Counted from the first letter of the stretch, positions 12,201 to 27,200 are shown. The stretch: 64,000 nucleotides of DNA from Symsagittifera roscoffensis (GCF_963678635.1 NC_087068.1:22345029-22409028), one strand, 5' to 3'. The notes: generated by a model not told the origin, from the sequence alone. Made by a program: numbers and translations.

Positions 12201-15200
12201 AAGTATGCCCCAATATAAATCACTTGTTCCAGTTACTGTAAGGTCAAAACTATCTCCAAGAAAAAATTGGAAATTGTATTTTCAACTACGTTTCTTTTGC
12301 ATATTACAGTGAACGTATGCAAAAACAGATACGTTGATAAAGTATGCCCCAATATAAATCACTTGTTCCAGTTACTGTAAGGTCAAAACTATCTCCAAGA
12401 AAAAATTGGAAATTGTATTTTCAACTACGTTTCTTTTGCATATTACAGTGAACGTATGCAAAAACAGATACGTTGATAAAGTATGCCCCAATATAAATCA
12501 CTTGTTCCAGTTACTGTAAGGTCAAAAGTATCTCCAAGAAAAAATTGGAAATTGTATTTTCAACTACGTTTCTTTTGCATATTACAGTGAACGTATGCAA
12601 AAACAGATACGTTGATAAAGTATGCCCCAATATAAATCACTTGTTCCAGTTACTGTAAGGTCAAAACTATCTCCAAGACAAAATTGGAAATTGTATTTTC
12701 AACTACGTTTCTTTTGCATATTACAGTGAACGTATGCAAAAACAGATACGTTGATAAAGTATGCCCCAATATAAATCACTTGTTCCAGTTACTGTAAGGT
12801 CAAAACTATCTCCAACAAAAAATTGCAAATTGTATTTTCAACTACGTTTCTTTTGCATATTACAGTGAACGTATGCAAAAACAGATACGTTGATAAAGTA
12901 TGCCCCAATATAAATCACTTGTTCCAGTTACTGTAAGGTCAAAACTATCTCCAAGAAAAAATTGTAAATTGTATTTTCAACTACGTTTCTTTTGCATATT
13001 ACAGTGAACGTATGCAAAAACAGATACGTTGATAAAGTATGCCCCAATATAAATCACTTGTTCCAGTTACTGTAAGGTCAAAACTATCTCCAAGAAAAAA
13101 TTGGAAATTGTATTTTCAACTACGTTTCTTTTGCATATTACAGTGAACGTATGCAAAAACAGATACGTTGATAAAGTATGCCCCAATATAAATCACTTGT
13201 TCCAGTTACTGTAAGGTCAAAACTATCTCCAAGAAAAAATTGGAAATTGTATTTTCAACTACGTTTCTTTTGCATATTACAGTGAACGTATGCAAAAACA
13301 GATACGTTGATAAAGTATGCCCCAATATAAATCACTTGTTCCAGTTACTGTAAGGTCAAAACTATCTCCAAGAAAAAATTGGAAATTGTATTTTCAACTA
13401 CGTTTCTTTTGCATATTACAGTGAGCGTATGCAAAAACAGATACGTTGATAAAGTATGCCCCAATATAAATCACTTGTTCCAGTTACTGTAAGGTCAAAA
13501 CTATCTCCACGAAAAAATTGGAAATTGTATTTTCAACTACGTTTCTTTTGCATATTACAGTGAACGTATGCAAAAACAGATACGTTGATTAAGTATGCCC
13601 CAATATAAATCACTTGTTCCAGTTACTGTAAGGTCAAAACTATCTCCAAGAAAAAAATGGAACTTGTATTTTCAACTACGTTTCTTTTGCATTTTACAGT
13701 GAACGTATGCAAAAACAGATACGTTGATAAAGTATGCCCCAATATAAATCACTTGTTCCAGTTACTGTAAGGTCAAAACTATCTCCAAGAAAAAATTGAA
13801 AATTGTATTTTCAACTAAGTTTCTTTTGCATATTACAGTGAACGTATGCAAACACAGATACGTTGATAAAGTATGCCCCAATATAAATCACTTGTTCCAG
13901 TTACTGTAAGGTCAAAACTATCTCCAAGAAAAAAATGGAAATTGTATTTTCAACTACGTTTCTTTTGCATATTACAGTGAACGTATGCAAAAACAGATAC
14001 GTTGATAAAGTATGCCCCAATATAAATCACTTGTTCCAGTTACTGTAAGGTCAAAACTATCTCCAAGAAAAAATTGGAAATTGTATTTTCAACTACGTTT
14101 CTTTTGCATATTACAGTGAACGTATGCAAAAACAGATACGTTGATAAAGTATGCCCCAACATAAATCACTTGTTCCAGTTACTGTAAGGTCAAAACTATC
14201 TCCAAGAAAAAATTGGAAATTGTATTTTCAACTACGTTTCTTTTGCATATTACAGTGAACGTATGCAAAAACAGATACGTTGATAAAGTATGCCACAATA
14301 TAAATCACTTGTTCCAATTACTGTAAGGTCAAAACTATCTCCAAGAAAAAATTGGAAATTGTATTTTCTGCTACGTTTTTTTTGCATATTACAGTGAACG
14401 TATACAAAAACAGATACGTTGATAAAGTATTCTTCAATATAAATCACTTGTTCCACTTACTGTTAGGTCAAACCTACTTTCCAGAAAAATCTGGTAATAA
14501 CATTTTTAACTAAGTTTCTTTTGCATATTACAGTGAACGTATTCTAAAAGAAAGATACGCTGATAAATCGATAGATATGCCTTGGTAAATCGAATGCTTT
14601 CGAAACTTCAAAGAATCATCTCACTGCGCACAAACAAACATAATGAAACATGATTACGATTATATGAAACTGGGCAAGTCTCGCCTACGGCGGAGAATAC
14701 TTACAGCTTCTCTAGCTGCATCCCAGTAGTAGACTGCGAGGAATGCTGTGATCTGGAAGAGGAAGCCAAACAAGATGGCCATTCCTGCAAACAGAGAGAA
14801 CGACTGCACAGCTGGCATAGGCGTTATGGCACCTAGAACAAACATCAAAAAATCTTAAGGGTTCGTTTCAAAAACCTTTTCTATCATATCCGAAATATCA
14901 AACATTCAGCGAAACTGTTAAATCTGAAACTATAGTTTAATGTAAAACATAGCAAAAATGTTGCATATGTTGAAATTACAAACAACGAAGTTCTGATTCA
15001 ACAAAATTGTCAACTGAGCATGTTTTACAGTTTTTGATAGCTTTAGACATACTTTACTCGAAAAAATCGTGAAACAGCAATACATCAGCTTTGGAAAAAA
15101 CAGAACTTTGAAAAGAAGGTTAACTAGCCGAGTAAGAAGGCAGTGGTCTCTGATATGCTGGAGAGGAGCATGCTGGGAGCTATTTTGCTGAAGATGCGAC

Positions 15201-18200
15201 AGATGCTCTCCTGAGTAGTCTCTTCAGCGTCTTTTTTTACAGCTCTCTAAAGCGAAGAAACTATAAAAAAATTTATGATCAATTAATAAAAAGGATTCGA
15301 AACAAGAAAAAGTCAAGTCAATAAAAAACACATACAAGGCGCCGAAGTTTCTTCCCACCCGCACGCCATAGAGGGGTGGTTGTAGGAACGAACTACAAAG
15401 CCAACAGACACTAGGAAAAGAGTAATAACAGCAAATACTGACTCTTGTTTTTTGAAGAAAAAAAATTGAAATTTACTTATGATTGACACTTTTTTGATAA
15501 AAACGACCCAATTTTAAAAAACTGGATCAATTTTGATCTCGCTGGGAAATCTGAAAATTAAATTACCCAAGACTATGATCATGACTCTGAAAACAAATTT
15601 TTAGACTGAATAAATAAATTTTTAGAGAGTCATATACGAAAATGTTAAGTTTCGGGAGTCTGTGTTTGAACTGACCTGGTTAGCCTGGACCAGGATAAAC
15701 ATATTGTCCACACCAACTGCCAGAACCAAGAACGGGACCACCTCTAAGATAATCAGCGTCGCCGCCACTCTAAGGTATCCGAACAAACCGACTGCACAAC
15801 CAACACTCGCTAACACGACTAGAACACCCATCAGGCCTACTGTTATTTTAGCCTCCACCCACATTTTGAAGCCATCTGTGCTGTATTTGCCCAGTGCAAC
15901 GCAGATGTAAGCGAACATCAGGAAATATGAGATACCAACTGTGAGAATGTCGGCTTGACTCTCTCGATTAAGTTCATCCTGAACTGATCTTTGAGCCTGA
16001 TACTTGAGATAAATTTGACTGCTCTGATAATTCTTAAGGTAGTTTAGAAACCTGAAACAAAATTAGTCGAGAAAGTTACAACGAATTATTAATTATTCCT
16101 CGAAAAATCAAAGACTTATACTTTTCTCTAAAAAGTTCATTAATTCTCATCTAATCTAATTCACAAACGAACCATCACCATCTCCTCAAATACATAAATT
16201 CGGGATATAAATTGAGGTTCACAGGTTCTTTGGTTTTGAAACAGAAGAATTTGACATACACGCAGATCTTGAGCCAATAAAAATTTTATTTATAAATAAA
16301 TAAAATTCAAGTCCCCCTCTCCCCCAAAACACGCACATAAAACATTTTTCGCTTTCAATATACGCAATGTGAGGTCACTAAGCCTATTTAACCACAGAGG
16401 CAAAGCTGAGCTTCGCAAACATTCGCGAGAACACGACCAAAAACAGCTCTATCAAGTGAAATACAAAAAAAATAGAAATAAGCATCGAATTAGCAAAATA
16501 TCTAGTTCTAGGATTCGATCTGCCACCTACTGCAATTAAGAGATTTTGAGCCTCACGCACTAACCACTCAGCCACGGATGCTTAAAATCCCCCCAAAAGC
16601 AGTTTGCATTTGGGGGGATTTGCATGTAATTTTGAATATAATAAACAGAAGGCATCCACGCAATTTTGCATGTAACAAATCGCAAAACATAAAGCCACAT
16701 TATGTATAAATTATGCATATCAAAAAATTCAATATATTGAGTTAGAAAAAGTTGCTTGAAACAAATGGCTTTTGTCAGTTCATTTGATGAATCAAAAGGT
16801 AATGAACGCTGTTAAATGTTACTATTTGAATGTCAAAGCACATGCTATCAAAAAGCTGTAAAGATGCCCCAAAAGGCACCAACAAATACGACTTAACTTG
16901 AAAAAAAAACTAAGCAAGCGTAAACAGGCCGAAACCATTAAGCCGAAAAAAGGGCTAAATACTAAATCGAGTTGGTTAATTACAACAAACATAAAAGCAA
17001 ACTTGGAACAGGACGACGGCTATTTAAAATACTTACATGCTCAAAATGTGTATGCTGCAGTATTTCTGAAAGAAGGGACCAGGAACAGCCCTATATTGTT
17101 GGTACTTGAGTGAATTAACCATTTCTAAATTTGACCATTCAGTGAACAAAGTTAATTACGGGATAAAGTCTAGTACCCGATTGCAATACCCTTGCTGATC
17201 TGACCGCAAGATTAAAAAAAACTTAAACAAAACTCTCTGATTTACTTTTTTAAAAAGATCCAAGTTGTGTTAATTTCAAGCATTCAAAAATTTGGTCTTA
17301 TTAGAAAACAATTCGTTCTGCCCTCAGAGATTAAAAGACAACCATTAAGTCCAAAAAAATCGCTGATCTATTCGCAAAAAATACGTCCCGAAACACATTC
17401 AACGGCTTTAAATGAAAACTCAAAAACAATTTTTAGCGAAAAAAATTACTGCCATGAAAAACTATAACTTCGAACCTAAGATTTTTAACGTTTTGTGCGA
17501 TCTGAAGGAAAACATACAAATTATTCTTCCCTGGAACGAACTGAAATTAGGCAAGTAAGCCGATAAAATATGAACCGAAACGAATTAGGCCGAAAATAAT
17601 TTTTTCAGGAAAAAAAATATTTTAAAACATATTATACAAAGCCAAGGCTAGTCGCATTACAATCGGCAGCAGTAAATGAAAACATAAAAAGCAATAACAA
17701 CAAAAAACCGCATACAGAAAAAAAATTCTACGATGACGCAACTAAGCCGAAAAAACATAAGCAGACAAATAATAAGCCGACAATTTTCGAATAACATTTG
17801 CCGTTGAAAAAGAAACAGGTCCTGGTCAGATTCGAACCCAGAAACTCTGCCGTCCTAGGCGTATTCGTTACCTCCAGACTAAGTGTGCCGTAGACGCCTA
17901 GAATTTTCACTTCAATTTGAACCAAAAGACCAAGTGATTCTATTCTGTTAAACAAGTCGTTTACCCGAAAAAAGTATATATTCCGATTTGATAACGCTTG
18001 CTAACTACAAGCGTAATAATTATACATACAACTAGATCTATCCAAATCTATGAAAATAATTTTGAAAAAAAGCCGCCCAGACTTGAAGAAAACTCTCCAA
18101 GAGGTCACAAAGACTTCAGAAACCCTTCAGGCCAAAAAAAAATTCAAAAACATTTGAAACTAAAAATTTGTTTAAGTCTCCTCCCTTTATAAACACAAAC

Positions 18201-21200
18201 ACACGCACACAAAACGTTTTTCGCTCATCAACATTGCAATCTGGAGACACTAAGTAGATACAAAATAGACCGAAACCTATTAAGCCCAAAAATCAAATTT
18301 CAAGATCTCGAAAAAACAAATTACAACATAGCCAACTGACAGTTGGAAAAGAGTAATGAACACAATGAAACTGAAACAAAACTGCCTTGCTTTTTATCAA
18401 AAACCTTCAAGTTTTGAATTTCGAAGAAAAAATAGATGGTCTTAAAGCTCTTTGAAGTTATAGAACAATTTATGATGGACACTTTTTTGTTAAAATTAAC
18501 CCAATTTGAGAAAATTGGATCAATACGTAAAACTTTTATTTCGTTGGGAAATCTGATAAATAATTCCCATTTTCGAAATCAGAAGTTGATCACGTTTTCC
18601 ATGACATTTTGCTGTTTGATAGTGGAGTTCGCCTTCCTTTTAACAATGGAAATATATTGAACTTGAAAAGAAATCACGACTCAAACCGCGAAAAATCAAA
18701 ATTGAGCGTGAACAAATTTTTAAGACTTTTCCCTGAATACAAAAAAATCAGCTACACCTATATAAGAGTACTCACTACAATCATTACTCTTAGAAAGTAC
18801 ACTTCGACACAGAGGCCAAGTTGCACTTCGCATACACAAGCAAAAATATGACCGATAACGCTACTGGGAAAAACTGAATGAGCAAAACTTCGAGTCTACA
18901 AAAATTCTTAACTGACGCACGCCAATTATGAGTCTACATAATTGCTAAGTGACGCTAGCCAATTATGACGCATTAGCAGTACCGGTCAATTTGAAAAAAA
19001 AATTACCAACCAACATGCCTCAATTTATAGAGCGGACGCATTTTAACTGGTATACGAAAAAGATCATTAAAAACATCCGACCCTGCCCAGGTTTGAACCC
19101 TCTTATTTTGTGGTTGGTCTCCTTACCTACCTCTACGCTACACATCCATGATACCATGAAGCTAAAGTGCTATTTGTAATATGATAGTCTGTGTTAATAT
19201 CCTTAGCATTGGCTGTACTTAATAGCTGGATCAAAATGAACACTTTTAAAATGAACACATTTTGTCGCAACAATATTTGCGTCGCAACAATATTTGCGAT
19301 TTACTTTGGAAAAAAGAGAGTTCATACTATAACACAAGCTTTGCTTGCGCAAAAATGACGGGAATTTAAAACGCTTACATATTTAAAAATTGTCTGTTGC
19401 AGTATTTTCAAAAGAAAGGACTAGGATATGAACGAGTCCAGATTTTTTGATATTTAATATGTCTTATTTCATTACGGAACAATTAACACAGAAGCGAAGC
19501 TGTGCTTCGCAAACACTTGCGAGAACACTACCAAAAAGCAGCTATCAAGTGAAATAAGAAAAAGTAAACTAAGCCTCGCATTAGCTAAGAATCGGCTAGT
19601 TCTAGGGTCCGATCTGCGACCTACTTTCTTTTGAGGCTCAAACTAGCTTTTGAGCCTCACGCACTAGCCACTCAATTTTAATAACCGACAAACACTAATC
19701 ACGAATAAAGTAGCTACATATGCTAATAAATTGCCAACGCGATTCAGCAAAAGTAGCACCAAATACAAATAGACTCAATTTTGCAAGCAATAATTTGGAT
19801 TATAACCGACTGAAGGCATTCACACTAACTTTGCATGTAACAAACTGCATGTAAAGGTTTCATGATTTCTATGTTGTTTGAAATAAATCCTTTCTTTCGA
19901 TTCATCTTATGAATTAAAAATGCATCAAATGTGTTAACTTATTACTATTCGAATGTCAAAGCCCAGGCTATGAAAAACCTGAAGGTGCCCCAAAAGTGGC
20001 ACCAATACTTGAGACTTAGGTTGAAAAAAAAGAAGGTTCGTAATAATACACTCGCTTCGCAAGTGTAAAGAGGGAAAATGTGATTACCATTTCGCCCATT
20101 CTGTGAACAAAGTTTTATTTACGGGGAAAATTTTCAATGACTGTACAAGGAATTGGTAAAAGTCATAAAACGAAGTTTAGCACTCACTCTACTTCCCACA
20201 CTTCCGCGTCGTGGTTCTTGGCCTCTTCATTGTACATATTCACTATGAAGGTCAACACAAACACATTCGCACTCACGTAGTCATTGTCTGAAAAAAAAAC
20301 GTTTTGATACAGTGATGATTATCAGATACCAGTCAATTGATAATTCGAAAAGAATCAATGAACGCAAGAAATCAGAAAAACAACAGACTTATTTTTCATC
20401 ATCCCTCCTCAGCATCTGAAATGCTTCAATCTAAGTGATCGTTCTCGAGGTCGGGCAGTGCTCATATTTGAGCAAGCACATTATTTATGCTTTAGCCACA
20501 ATATTTTACAAAAAATCAATTGCGGGTATAACGGGAAATAACGGATCTGGCTTACTCTTATAATCTCCCAACGCAACCCAGGGATCAATAGGACCACCCC
20601 AACTGGCTAAACAACTCATATGCAGAGGCGTAGTATCGTCCGTATTCTCAGGGCCAACTACACACTTCAACAAATGATCATGGTAATCTGTCTGAAACCA
20701 TGGCAACACAGTCTTGTTAAGGTTGTCGAAGCTGTTCTGGAAATATTCGAGAGGCGATGTTATGGAGCAGTTTGTGTTGTAAGGTGAAAGTGGTTTGAAG
20801 CAAATGTCGGATAGAGTTATGTTTTTGTCCTGGGTGGAGTCGTACGCACTGATTGATTGTATCTCCAACTGCATTGTAAGCACCTACAAATAATACGGAT
20901 TCAAATATATCTGTTTGGCTAAAGTATTGGTATGAAAAAAGAACCGTATCTCATAAAAACGTTATTAAAAAAGATAAAGTTTTTGTTTAATTTACAAAAT
21001 CTGCAGGTAACTGTACTATGGACCAATGAACAAACAGAGCCGACCGAAATTTCAATGAACAAGGAAACGGAAACTGACTTGAGATACTGAAAATTTTGAG
21101 CCAATAATGACGTATCGTGCGCCAATTAGAAGGAAAAAAAGGGAAGGTCAAATTTTTCAGAAATTCGTGTTTGTACGTTTTTTGAAAATTGATTATTTTA

Positions 21201-24200
21201 AGCCAAAAGAACTGTTAATGTCAAAACTTATGCAGTTAGTTGTATTTTCCTACATAATGAAAAAAAAAAAAAGTTTGGAAACCAAAGCAAGCCATTGTCC
21301 TAAGTACCATCAAGGATTGTTAGTCATAAAATATTGAAAACAAAACTTTTATTGGCTTATCAAAACATAGGCGCTACGCGCAATACACCGAAGGCATAGA
21401 AACTGAAGCAAAAACCAAACAACTTGAACAACTAATAATTGAAGAATAACAGTTCTAGAACAAAAAATCGTACTCATACATGTATACACCAAAATTTTGC
21501 TATATCGAGAAAGAGCCTGAAATAACAGTTCTAGAACTAAAAATCGTACTAACACATGTATAGGTTAAATTTTTGATATATCAACGAAGATCATAAAATA
21601 ACACTTCTAGAACTAAAAATCGTACTAAGACATGAATACACCAAAATTTTACTATATTGACAAAGGGCCTGAAATAACAGTTCGTGAGCTAAAAATCGTA
21701 CGAACATATGTATACACCAAAATTTTGCTATATTGGCAAAGATCATGAAATAACAGTTCGAGAGCTAAAAATCGTACTAACACATGTATACGTCAAAATT
21801 TTGCTATATTGACAAAGATCATGGAATAACAGTTCGAGAACTAAAAATGGTACTAACACATGTATACAATAAAATTTTGATATATTGACAAAGATCATGA
21901 AATAACAGTTCGAGAACTAAAAATCGTAATAACACATGTATACACTAAAATTTTGATATATTGACATAGATCATAAAATAACAGTTCGAGAACTAAAAAT
22001 GGTACTAACATATGTATACGCTAAAATATTGCTATATTGACGAAGAGCCTGAAATAACAATTCTAGAGCTAAAATCGTACTAACACATGTATACACCAAT
22101 ATTTTGCTATATCGACAAAGAGCCTGAATAAACGTTGTAGAACTAAAAATCTTACTAACACATATGTACACCAAAATTTTGCTATATTGACAAAGAGCCT
22201 GAAATATTGACAAAGGACCTGAAATAACAATCGTAGAACTAAATGTCGTACTTACGCATTGTAGACCAATTTCTATAGCTATAATAAAATACAAAAGATT
22301 GTGTTTGTATGTGTAGCAAAACGCCTCCTGTCGTTTCAATCGGCCAATCGTATAAATTGGCATGTAGACTCATATGGGTCTCCGGAATAACTAAAAATCG
22401 TACTTACACATATACTTACAAGAAAGAGCTAAAATGAAAAAAAGCTATTAGTCTTATTATATTGAGAAATTGTGAAGCAGTCTCAGAATTGACAGTATGT
22501 AGCAGTAAAACAATCCGAAAAACAAATCCAAAAAACAAAAAAAATACTTGCAAAGACATGACACAGATCTGAAAAATGTACCATTGTTGGTATTCATGAA
22601 CAAAACTTCAATCAGGTAAAGATATCAGTTAAGTATTCCACGAAATCAAGTTCAAATTCAACCTTCAAAAACCGGCAAGTAATAAAAATGACATAAAACT
22701 TCAACGTTCAGCGTCAAACTGATTACGGAACGTCAAATTTAAACGGACGCCATTCCATTTCTCAAACGATCCATCGGGTGCAGTGGATCCTCTCAAGATG
22801 CTGTGCTTCCAGTCTTTCTGGCAAGCTCCGAGCATGGTAAAAACGCTACCATGTGGCAACAAAACAGAAACTTCAGAGCGCGTGGTCCCGTTTCTTTTCA
22901 TTGCAAAGCGTCGGGTGGCTCCAAGGGATACGCTGGCAATGGTTGGATAATCAGGAATACCACGTTCGTTGTCAGCGTGAAATCCAACTCCCTAAAAATA
23001 CTGATAGGCAAAGTACATTTTCTATGTTATCTAATTGTTATGACGGTATTTTGTGATATTACCTCTTCGAGGGAACAATAAATGTTGATGAGGACACTGT
23101 TGAAGGAAACTTTGAGTTCTTTCTCCAACAAGGTCTTTAACAACAACAACTGTGGTGACCAAGAGTTGTTGGGCGGGTGGCGAACGCTTCCATATGAGTA
23201 TGGAACCTCTGAAATCCACTTGACAGAGCGCCCGTTGACATTTGTCCAAGATTCCTGTTTGTATGATTTGTAAAGCTCTGCAAAGAGGGAATCAGCTATG
23301 CTCAAAACAGATTTATTGCAAACGTCAAGGGAAATTTGAGAGACGCCAAACACTGAAGATGAGCTGATAGTAAACGGCTGCAAAAATAAAATTAAGCCAT
23401 GTAAAGCAGTCTTAAGCGCACTACTAATAGGCGGTGTGTAAACGTGATACAACGCCTTGGGTGAACTCGAGCGTAATACCAACTGTGAGAATGTCGGCTT
23501 GACTCTCTCGATTAAGTTCATCCTGAACTGATCTTTGAGCCTGATACTTGAGATAAATTTGACTGCTCTGATAATTCTTAAGGTAGTTTAGAAACCTGAA
23601 ACAAAATTAGTCGAGAAAGTTACAACGAATTATTAATTATTCCTCGAAAAATCAAAGACTTATACTTTTCTCTAAAAAGTTCATTAATTCTCATCTAATC
23701 TAATTCACAAACGAACCATCACCATCTCCTCAAATACATAAATTCGGGATATAAATTGAGGTTCACAGGTTCTTTGGTTTTGAAACAGAAGAATTTGACA
23801 TACACGCAGATCTTGAGCCAATAAAAATTTTATTTATAAATAAATAAAATTCAAGTCCCCCTCTCCCCCAAAACACGCACATAAAACATTTTTCGCTTTC
23901 AATATACGCAATGTGAGGTCACTAAGCCTATTTAACCACAGAGGCAAAGCTGAGCTTCGCAAACATTCGCGAGAACACGACCAAAAACAGCTCTATCAAG
24001 TGAAATACAAAAAAATAGAAATAAGCATCGAATTAGCAAAATATCTAGTTCTAGGATTCGATCTGCCACCTACTGCAATTAAGAGATTTTGAGCCTCACG
24101 CACTAACCACTCAGCCACGGATGCTTAAAATCCCCCCAAAAGCAGTTTGCATTTGGGGGGATTTGCATGTAATTTTGAATATAATAAACAGAAGGCATCC

Positions 24201-27200
24201 ACGCAATTTTGCATTTAACAAATCGCAAAACATAAAGCCACATTATGTATAAATTATGCATATCAAAAAATTCAATATATTGAGTTAGAAAAAATTGCTT
24301 GAAACAAATGGCTTTTGTCAGTTCATTTGATGAATCAAAAGGTAACGAACGCTGTTAAATGTTACTATTTGAATGTCAAAGCACATGCTATCAAAAAGCT
24401 GTAAAGATGCCCCAAAAGGCACCAACAAATACGACTTAACTTGAAAAAAAAACTAAGCAAGCGTAAACAGGCCGAAACCATTAAGCCGAAAAAAGGGCTA
24501 AATACTAAATCGAGTTGGTTAATTACAACAAACATAAAAGCAAACTTGGAACAGGACGACGGCTATTTAAAATACTTACATGCTCAAAATGTGTATGCTG
24601 CAGTATTTCTGAAAGAAGGGACCAGGAACAGCCCTATATTGTTGGTACTTGAGTGAATTAACCATTTCTAAATTTGACCATTCAGTGAACAAAGTTAATT
24701 ACGGGATAAAGTCTAGTACCCGATTGCAATACCCTTGCTGATCTGACCGCAAGATTAAAAAAAACTTAAACAAAACTCTCTGATTTACTTTTTTAAAAAG
24801 ATCCAAGTTGTGTTAATTTCAAGCATTCAAAAATTTGGTCTTATTAGAAAACAATTCGTTCTGCCCTCAGAGATTAAAAGACAACCATTAAGTCCAAAAA
24901 AATCGCTGATCTATTCGCAAAAAATACGTCCAGAAACACATTCAACGGCTTTAAATGAAAACTCAAAAACAATTTTTAGCGAAAAAAATTACTGCCATGA
25001 AAAACTATAACTTCGAACCTAAGATTTTTAACGTTTTGTGCGATCTGAAGGAAAACATACAAATTATTCTTCCCTGGAACGAACTGAAATTAGGCAAGTA
25101 AGCCGATAAAATATGAACCGAAACGAATTAGGCCGAAAATAATTTTTTCAGGAAAAAAAATATTTTAAAACATATTATACAAAGCCAAGGCTAGTCGCAT
25201 TACAATCGGCAGCAGTAAATGAAAACATAAAAAGCAATAACAACAAAAAAACCGCATACAGAAAAAAAATTCTACGATGACGCAACTAAGCCGAAAAAAC
25301 ATAAGCAGACAAATAATAAGCCGACAATTTTCGAATAACATTTGCCGTTGAAAAAGAAACAGGTCCTGGTCAGATTCGAACCCAGAAACTCTGCCGTCCT
25401 AGGCGTATTCGTTACCTCCAGACTAAGTGTGCCGTAGACGCCTAGAATTTTCACTTCAATTTGAACCAAAAGACCAAGTGATTCTATTCTGTTAAACAAG
25501 TCGTTTACCCGAAAAAAGTATATATTCCGATTTGATAACGCTTGCTAACTACAAGCGTAATAATTATACATACAACTAGATCTATCCAAATCTATGAAAA
25601 TAATTTTGAAAAAAAGCCGCCCAGACTTGAAGAAAACTCTCCAAGAGGTCACAAAGACTTCAGAAACCCTTCAGGCCAAAAAAAAATTCAAAAACATTTG
25701 AAACTAAAAATTTGTTTAAGTCTCCTCCCTTTATAAACACAAACACACGCACACAAAACGTTTTTCGCTCATCAACATTGCAATCTGGAGACACTAAGTA
25801 GATACAAAATAGACCGAAACCTATTAAGCCCAAAAATCAAATTTCAAGATCTCGAAAAAACAAATTACAACATAGCCAACTGACAGTTGGAAAAGAGTAA
25901 TGAACACAATGAAACTGAAACAAAACTGCCTTGCTTTTTATCAAAAACCTTCAAGTTTTGAATTTCGAAGAAAAAATAGATGGTCTTAAAGCTCTTTGAA
26001 GTTATAGAACAATTTATGATGGACACTTTTTTGTTAAAATTAACCCAATTTGAGAAAATTGGATCAATACGTAAAACTTTTATTTCGTTGGGAAATCTGA
26101 TAAATAATTCCCATTTTCGAAATCAGAAGTTGATCACGTTTTCCATGACATTTTGCTGTTTGATAGTGGAGTTCGCCTTCCTTTTAACAATGGAAATATA
26201 TTGAACTTGAAAAGAAATCACGACTCAAACCGCGAAAAATCAAAATTGAGCGTGAACAAATTTTTAAGACTTTTCCCTGAATACAAAAAAATCAGCTACA
26301 CCTATATAAGAGTACTCACTACAATCATTACTCTTAGAAAGTACACTTCGACACAGAGGCCAAGTTGCACTTCGCATACACAAGCAAAAATATGACCGAT
26401 AACGCTACTGGGAAAAACTGAATGAGTAAAACTTCGAGTCTACAAAAATTCTTAACTGACGCACGCCAATTATGAGTCTACATAATTGCTAAGTGACGCT
26501 AGCCAATTATGACGCATTAGCAGTACCGGTCAATTTGAAAAAAAAATTACCAACCAACATGCCTCAATTTATAGAGCGGACGCATTTTAACTGGTATACG
26601 AAAAAGATCATTAAAAACATCCGACCCTGCCCAGGTTTGAACCCTCTTATTTTGTGGTTGGTCTCCTTACCTACCTCTACGCTACACATCCATGATACCA
26701 TGAAGCTAAAGTGCTATTTGTAATATGATAGTCTGTGTTAATATCCTTAGCATTGGCTGTACTTAATAGCTGGATCAAAATGAACACTTTTAAAATGAAC
26801 ACATTTTGTCGCAACAATATTTGCGTCGCAACAATATTTGCGATTTACTTTGGAAAAAAGAGAGTTCATACTATAACACAAGCTTTGCTTGCGCAAAAAT
26901 GACGGGAATTTAAAACGCTTACATATTTAAAAATTGTCTGTTGCAGTATTTTCAAAAGAAAGGACTAGGATATGAACGAGTCCAGATTTTTTGATATTTA
27001 ATATGTCTTATTTCATTACGGAACAATTAACACAGAAGCGAAGCTGTGCTTCGCAAACACTTGCGAGAACACTACCAAAAAGCAGCTATCAAGTGAAATA
27101 AGAAAAAGTAAACTAAGCCTCGCATTAGCTAAGAATCGGCTAGTTCTAGGGTCCGATCTGCGACCTACTTTCTTTTGAGGCTCAAACTAGCTTTTGAGCC

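Larger units (their letters stand above)
15932..23475. repeat. Tandem segmental duplication, unit A (7,544 bp)
   Basis: Direct tandem repeat of 23476-31092. It carries NPC1 exons 7A and 8A, the 5' part of intact exon 9, and AlkB exons 2-3. The offset to unit B is 7,544 bases until a poly-A run near 21260, 7,541 through the 76-bp array, and 7,617 after it. Only scattered single-base and short indel differences were seen. Confidence 0.97.

Noticed and set aside
11515-14570. CRISPR-like regular repeats
   Set aside because: Units of 139 or 76 bp are conserved over their whole length with no unique spacers, and the genome is animal. These are satellites.
16384-16575. 63-residue frame beginning MAEWLV
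   Set aside because: It is the translation of a tRNA-like SINE head (ATGGCTGAGTGGTTAG), not a protein gene.
22803-23081. Plus-strand frames over the AlkB exons (22803-23081 and 30420-30698)
   Set aside because: They are shadows of the minus-strand AlkB exons, which have family motifs and splice signals.
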